A stretch of 11,010 bases of DNA, from positions 1-11,010 of the forward strand of contig CAYYPG010000072.1 of NCBI GenBank assembly GCA_964473505.1. The letters are read 5' to 3'. Position numbers and translations under genes: made by a program. The stretch is from JAOABV01 sp964473505. Its GTDB lineage: Bacteria > Hydrothermota > Tepidihabitantia > Tepidihabitantales > CAIPLT01. This document shows, in pieces, positions 7,346 to 11,010 of this stretch. The notes under the pieces are model-generated. The model was not told the origin of the DNA. It saw only the letters and a program-made list of their open reading frames with translations, and ran no database searches. Numbering within the stretch: position 1 is the first letter of the stretch; each line of letters opens with the position of its first letter.

Positions 7346-7640
7346 CATTACTAATTAGTTCTATTTCAGAAAAGTTAGATGTGTGAAAACATACAAAATC
7401 ATGCGGCAAAAAGACAATAGATAATCACCGATAATTAGTTTTATTATAAAATTTGGCGTCGAAAACTTAGATTTTTGAAAATAAGTTGAAAATCAACTGG
7501 ATTTAGATGATTGTCAATTATCATTCTTATTCCAAATTTGATGTCGAAATTTTAGCTGTGTTAAGGTATGAGTCGAAAATTAAGTGGCAAAAAGTTAATC
7601 GGATAATCTCTTAAATTTTTTTTAATGGTTCAATGGTTTT
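7250..7640. other. 391-base gap between second ATPase and helicase, made of repeats
   Basis: No gene fits here. Most of the gap is repeat sequence: the non-coding part of the source copy (to ~7345), a shorter and weaker third match (about 7361-7424, sharing the TATTTCAGA start and the GGCAAAAAG...AATAG...TAATC end), and the duplicated copy (7444-7605). No clear promoter or SD precedes the helicase. The A/T-rich run at 7610-7625 contains TTTAAT as a possible -10 without a recognisable -35. Confidence 0.6.
7444..7605 (+). pseudogene. Broken duplicate of the 3' end of the second ATPase gene
   Basis: Direct, diverged copy of 7167-7345. In the frame of the parent gene it reads FIKFGVENLDF and then hits a TGA, compared with FIKFGVESLDVLRINRK in the intact gene. 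It has no start codon, lacks the rest of the gene and cannot be functional as a protein. About a dozen bases of the parent (around the segment coding for GKTL) are missing. The match continues past the parent's stop codon, so the duplicated unit spans coding and non-coding DNA. That fits local tandem duplication followed by decay. Confidence 0.7.
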
Positions 7641-9689
7641 GTGATGGCTACAATTAAAAAATTATTAAGACGCACTTATTACCCTTTTTTTGGTCATTTT
7701 GGTAAATTTACTGATGTACAGGAAAAAACTATACCGGAGATTATTAAAGGTAAAGATGTTTTAATCATTTCGCCAGCCGCAACCGGCAAAACTGAAGCGG
7801 TAGTTGCGCCCCTTATCGAAAATGCTCTTAATTATCAACAAAAAAATAAATTAGCAATATTATACATTTCACCCACCCGGGCATTAGTTAACGACTTGTA
7901 CCGCCGATTGGTTGATAAACTTGAATATCTAAACTTAAAACTGGACAGGAAAACTGGTGATTTTCCGACAATTAAAGAAACTGATTTACCATTTATGTTA
8001 ATAACTACTCCTGAATCTTTTGACTCTCTGCTCTGCCGTCATCCCAAAATATTTACCAATCTTTACGGTGTAATTTTAGATGAACTCCATTTATTAGATA
8101 AAACACCACGAGGTGACCAGTTACGAATCCTCTTGAATCGTCTGGAACGATTAAGAAAAAGTTTAGGGCTTTTGAACCAATTACAATATACCGCACTTTC
8201 TGCAACCATTGATGATTTAACTATGGGAAATCGATATTTTCCTGACCCCCATAATATTAGTGTTATCTGTGTTAAAACACCACGAGAACTTGATTACCGA
8301 CTAATTTTTGCCGATGATAATTTTATTCATCGATTGTTAGATTATTTTACCCAAAATGAGTTTAGAAAAATACTCTGGTTTTTTAATGCTCGCAGTCTGG
8401 CTGAAGGAGTTCTCCAGACTTTAAGAAACATTCCTGCGCCATATCCTGTTTGGGTTCATCATTCATCTTTATCTCGAAAAGAACGCGAACAGGTCGAGCA
8501 ATTAATGAATCAAGAACCGCGAGGTATCCTCTGTGCCACTTCTACCTTAGAATTAGGTATTGATATTGGCGATATTGATTGTGTTGTACTTTATCGACCG
8601 CCATTTAATGTTAGTTCGCTTTTACAAAGAATTGGTCGGGGTAATCGCCGAAAAGCAAATTATCTTTTTGCAATCGGCGTCTATACCTCGCAACTGGAAA
8701 AAATCCAATTCGAGGTATTTTTTGAATGTGCAAAACAAGGTCTACTTTATGAACGAACATATATTCCTTCAATTGCGGTTCTTCCTCAAATAATCTTTTC
8801 CTATGCTTTTCAACGAAGACGCATCGGCTTAACTTATGATGCCTTACTGAATATCACGCAAAATTATCTTGACGATGCATCTGAGATTAAACATCAAGTT
8901 TTTAATCATTTAATTGAGACAGAATACATTAGTGCAGTTAAAAAAGACATCTATTTTTTAACCGATAAACTGGAAAAGAGTATTGAGTTCGGAAAAATCC
9001 ATTCAAATTTACAAGAGAAAAGTTTTGGCTCCTATGCAGTTTATAATGCGGAAACTGGAAGCTTTTTAGGTCAAGTCTATTATTTAAGTGAACGATTTAT
9101 TCTCGGCGGAAAAACCTATGAACTATTGCGATTAGAAGAAAAAGAAAGACGCGTATTTGTAAAATATCTTAAAGATGCAACCGGCACAACCAAAGTTTTT
9201 GAAGGTACAGGTACAATTGGTTACCACTATAAAATGATTCCGCTCTTCTTAAAAAAACTTTTAGCCCCATATGGGGATAGGATTAATGGTTTTCCCTATT
9301 TTATAGAAAATAAACAAGTGCATCTTATCCATCTTTTAGGCGGACTTTATACTTATATCTTAAAAAACGCCTTAATCAATGAAGGATTTAAAATAACCGA
9401 TGTATCAGGTTTAATGTTTATCTATCCTCAACCCAAAACTGGAAAAATTACCTTTCCAATTCCCAGCGAATTCTCTATTCGCGAAGTAATTAGTCAAAAT
9501 CTTTTAAAATTTGAAGATAATCTTGGGTCGGGTGCATTTTTCCGATTTCTTCCTAAAGAACTTCAGATCGAAGACCATTATCGAGCTTTAGACATGCAAG
9601 GTCTATTACAATTCTTAAAAAGCCAACCATTAACTGAAATATCATCAGAAGTAATGTCAACTCTTGAAAATAATCGTGTCCAACCCTAG
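7641..9689 (+). CDS. Lhr/BrxHI-like superfamily 2 DNA helicase
   Basis: A 682-residue ATP-dependent helicase with all core motifs in order: Q-motif-like FTDVQEKTIP (Q27), motif I SPAATGKT (44-51), Ia SPTRAL (77-82), Ib TTPES (122-126), motif II DELH (147-150), III SAT (187-189), IV around LWFFNARS, V ATSTLELGIDIG (299-310) and VI QRIGRGNRR (329-337). This motif style, especially the long motif V and QRIGRxxR, is that of the Lhr group and of BREX-associated BrxHI helicases; the length also fits BrxHI. The C-terminal ~340 residues carry no motif I can name and probably contain accessory winged-helix-like and substrate-binding parts. It presumably translocates on nucleic acid with help from the two upstream ATPases (inference). 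The start could be this GTG or the ATG at 7644; neither has an SD. The last four codons overlap the beginning of a tandem repeat. Confidence 0.94.
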   Translation: MMATIKKLLRRTYYPFFGHFGKFTDVQEKTIPEIIKGKDVLIISPAATGKTEAVVAPLIENALNYQQKNKLAILYISPTRALVNDLYRRLVDKLEYLNLKLDRKTGDFPTIKETDLPFMLITTPESFDSLLCRHPKIFTNLYGVILDELHLLDKTPRGDQLRILLNRLERLRKSLGLLNQLQYTALSATIDDLTMGNRYFPDPHNISVICVKTPRELDYRLIFADDNFIHRLLDYFTQNEFRKILWFFNARSLAEGVLQTLRNIPAPYPVWVHHSSLSRKEREQVEQLMNQEPRGILCATSTLELGIDIGDIDCVVLYRPPFNVSSLLQRIGRGNRRKANYLFAIGVYTSQLEKIQFEVFFECAKQGLLYERTYIPSIAVLPQIIFSYAFQRRRIGLTYDALLNITQNYLDDASEIKHQVFNHLIETEYISAVKKDIYFLTDKLEKSIEFGKIHSNLQEKSFGSYAVYNAETGSFLGQVYYLSERFILGGKTYELLRLEEKERRVFVKYLKDATGTTKVFEGTGTIGYHYKMIPLFLKKLLAPYGDRINGFPYFIENKQVHLIHLLGGLYTYILKNALINEGFKITDVSGLMFIYPQPKTGKITFPIPSEFSIREVISQNLLKFEDNLGSGAFFRFLPKELQIEDHYRALDMQGLLQFLKSQPLTEISSEVMSTLENNRVQP

Positions 9690-10080
9690 TAATACAAGAT
9701 ACTGAAATTCATTTGAAACGCGCTGCCTTACAAATACTGTCCTTATGTCCAATCCTTATACAACAATATTATGTTATGCGTTAGAAGTAAGGGCAAATTT
9801 TCAATGCAATATGTTCAATCTCAATAGTACAATATGCTAAAATTCGTTTGAAATGCTCTGTCTTATAAATACTGTACTATAAATATTGTACTTACATTCA
9901 ATCCTCATACAAGTGAAATATTATGTTATATGTTAGAAGTAAGTTCAAGTCTTCAATCCAACCATGGTAATACAAGATGCAAAAATTTATTTGTTATGCC
10001 CTAACTTACAAACACTGTTTATGTCCAGTCCTAATACCTAATATTGAAATTATGTTAAAAGATTTTGTCCATACAATCAA
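9678..10080 (+). repeat. Three diverged tandem units of about 135-143 bases
   Basis: Units begin at about 9678, 9813 and 9956. Matching landmarks are: TCCAACCCTAGTAATACAAG (9679) with TCCAACCATGGTAATACAAG (9957) and TTCAATCTCAATAGTACAAT (9814); AAATTCATTTGAAACGC with AAATTCGTTTGAAATGC; TTACAAATACTGT with TTATAAATACTGT and TTACAAACACTGT; TATTATGTTATGCGTTAGAAGTAAG with nearly the same at 9928. The third unit loses similarity towards its end. The first unit includes the last codons and the TAG of the helicase gene. Period and divergence exclude a CRISPR array. Confidence 0.75.
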
Positions 10081-10573
10081 ATTCCCAATAAAATGTTTGT
10101 CCAATTAATGCATTAGTTAAAACTTATGTCAAAATTTAAATAAATTTTCCGCTAACTGACTGTAAATCAAAAAATAATAATCAATAACATCAAAATAGAG
10201 GGTAGTGCTTCCTCCATGGTACCTAAAGACAGTTAATTAGTGAATAATATATGCGTGCATTTGCCAATTACAAGGTCTTTTGGTATCTTGGTTATTCAGT
10301 TAATACCGTCATCTTCAAAAGAAATCTATATTAGATTTAAATTCAAAGTCATTTGTTCAATCAATTCCATAATCATTTCGTCTGCCTTCTAGTAAACTTA
10401 TTTCTCAAACATTTAGGATCTCATTTTCTAATCAATCAGTTAAATAAAATTCACAAGTTGTTATAGGAATTTCTACGAATGATTGAGAATGCTGTGTAAA
10501 TAAAAATCTTAGTTTTATTTGCCTTGGGATAAATCTTAAGAAACAATCATTCCTACTTTATTTCAGTTATCTT
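9690..10573. other. 884-base gene-free stretch between two convergent genes
   Basis: No gene is evident. The first ~390 bases are the tandem repeat. The remainder (about 10081-10573) is A/T-rich with one modest inverted repeat, GTAAATAAAA (10496-10505) with TTTTATTTGC (10513-10522), around a 7-base loop. That hairpin lies about 50 bases past the stop of the minus-strand 10574 gene and could weakly slow transcription, but it lacks a G+C-rich stem. I see no terminator for the helicase gene. Confidence 0.55.
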
Positions 10574-10921
10574 TTAGCAAGTCACATGAAATATCGCGCA
10601 TTTCTTTTCTACAATACAATTAAAAGATTGAATTGCTTGTGGTGTTGGTTTAGCAATAAGTTTTATGCCTTTTTTATATAAGAACTTTTTAGTTTCGTCC
10701 AAAACAGTAACAATACCTGCCTGACCAGTTCCAATAATTACAACTTCTGGTTGTTCATCTTTTATAAGTTTTTCTATTTCCCATTTACTGATAAGATGAT
10801 TATCGCCTTTAAACTCCTTATACCGATTCTCAATAGTGCCATCAGGATAAATAATTATGTCAGTATTATATCGTCGATTATCAATTTCAATCCAACCAAA
10901 ACCAGTTTTATTAATAATCAT
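10574..10921 (-). CDS. MTH938/NDUFAF3-like domain protein (DUF498 family)
   Basis: A small complete protein of 115 residues, typical for single-domain MTH938-like proteins. Family marks are all present: an N-terminal strand pair FGWIEIDNRRYNTDIIIYP, the conserved motif IGTGQAG at 63-69, PTPQAI at 92-97 and the terminal FHVTC at 111-115. The fold is known from the archaeal MTH938 structure; the mitochondrial relative NDUFAF3 helps assemble respiratory complex I. The biochemical role in bacteria is unsettled, so I do not assign one. It is on the opposite strand to the cassette, convergent with it and 884 bases away, and is probably unrelated housekeeping. The ATG at 10921 is fixed by the promoter directly before it; there is no SD. 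Confidence 0.92.
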   Translation of the reverse strand: MIINKTGFGWIEIDNRRYNTDIIIYPDGTIENRYKEFKGDNHLISKWEIEKLIKDEQPEVVIIGTGQAGIVTVLDETKKFLYKKGIKLIAKPTPQAIQSFNCIVEKKCAIFHVTC

Positions 10922-10927
10922 ACAAAA

Positions 10928-10956
10928 ATTTTAGTTCAATTAAATTATAATGTCAA
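10928..10956 (-). promoter_or_regulatory. Sigma-70-like promoter predicting a leaderless mRNA
   Basis: On the minus strand a perfect TTGACA (10956-10951) is followed by 17 bases and TAAAAT (10933-10928, 5/6 match). Six bases (TTTTGT) separate this box from the ATG at 10921. Transcription normally begins six to nine bases after the -10 box, so the message should start on or next to the A of the start codon. This agrees with the lack of an SD. Confidence 0.7.
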
Positions 10957-11010
10957 TCCTATTGTCCAATCTGCTCATAACAAATTCATGATATTTATCC
11001 TAATGTATGA

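Noticed and set aside
3405..9689. Complete BREX system
   Set aside because: Only ATPase and helicase relatives are present; no PglX methyltransferase or PglZ phosphatase is encoded in the window, and the first gene does not resemble a known BREX component.
9678..10080. Possible CRISPR array
   Set aside because: The period is 135-143 bases, there is no short conserved repeat alternating with unique spacers, and no cas gene is nearby.
10983..11010. Possible gene start at the right edge (plus strand ATG)
   Set aside because: Only a few codons remain before the edge and there is no SD or promoter to support it.

Overview
This is an AT-rich window (roughly 30-35% G+C by eye) with low coding density. 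It most likely comes from an uncultured bacterium. Recognisable -35/-10 boxes point to a bacterium, but the lineage cannot be named from this sequence. Most genes lack a Shine-Dalgarno (SD) sequence: the spaces before the starts at 3405, 4295, 5855, 7641 and 10921 are A/T runs. The partial gene at the left edge is the exception, with a perfect AGGGAGG six bases before its ATG. Lineages with little SD use, such as Bacteroidota and several candidate phyla, would fit.

Layout. At 1-44 (minus) is the first codons of a secreted or lipoprotein gene that runs off the window. From 45 to 3404 only one gene is present, a DMT/EamA-type membrane transporter (728-1621, minus). The rest of that stretch is non-coding but rich in repeats. 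A ~108-base sequence occurs twice in inverted orientation (139-246 and 3068-3176), with 81 core bases in two uninterrupted identical blocks. A diverged ~135-base direct repeat lies at 366-500 and 2072-2204, and a G+C-richer hairpin at 2755-2839.

The centre (3405-9689, all plus) is a four-gene cassette: an unrecognised 292-residue protein; a 428-residue P-loop ATPase of the BREX BrxC/BrxD-like (DUF2791) class; a second ATPase of the same class with an added N-terminal Tudor/SH3-like module resembling the UvrD/PcrA C-terminal domain; and a 682-residue Lhr/BrxHI-like superfamily 2 helicase. No PglX methyltransferase, PglZ phosphatase or TerB protein is visible. The cassette is therefore not a complete BREX or Ter system as seen here. 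It looks like a compact ATPase-ATPase-helicase DNA-processing or defence module. The first two genes are 11 bases apart; the others are separated by 273 and 391 bases.

Two repeat families start within the last codons of cassette genes and continue downstream. The 3' end of the second ATPase gene is duplicated at about 7444-7605, and a ~135-143-base unit is repeated about three times from 9678.

On the right, a minus-strand gene (10574-10921) encodes a small MTH938/NDUFAF3-like protein. Its TTGACA/TAAAAT promoter ends six bases before the ATG, which predicts a leaderless mRNA.
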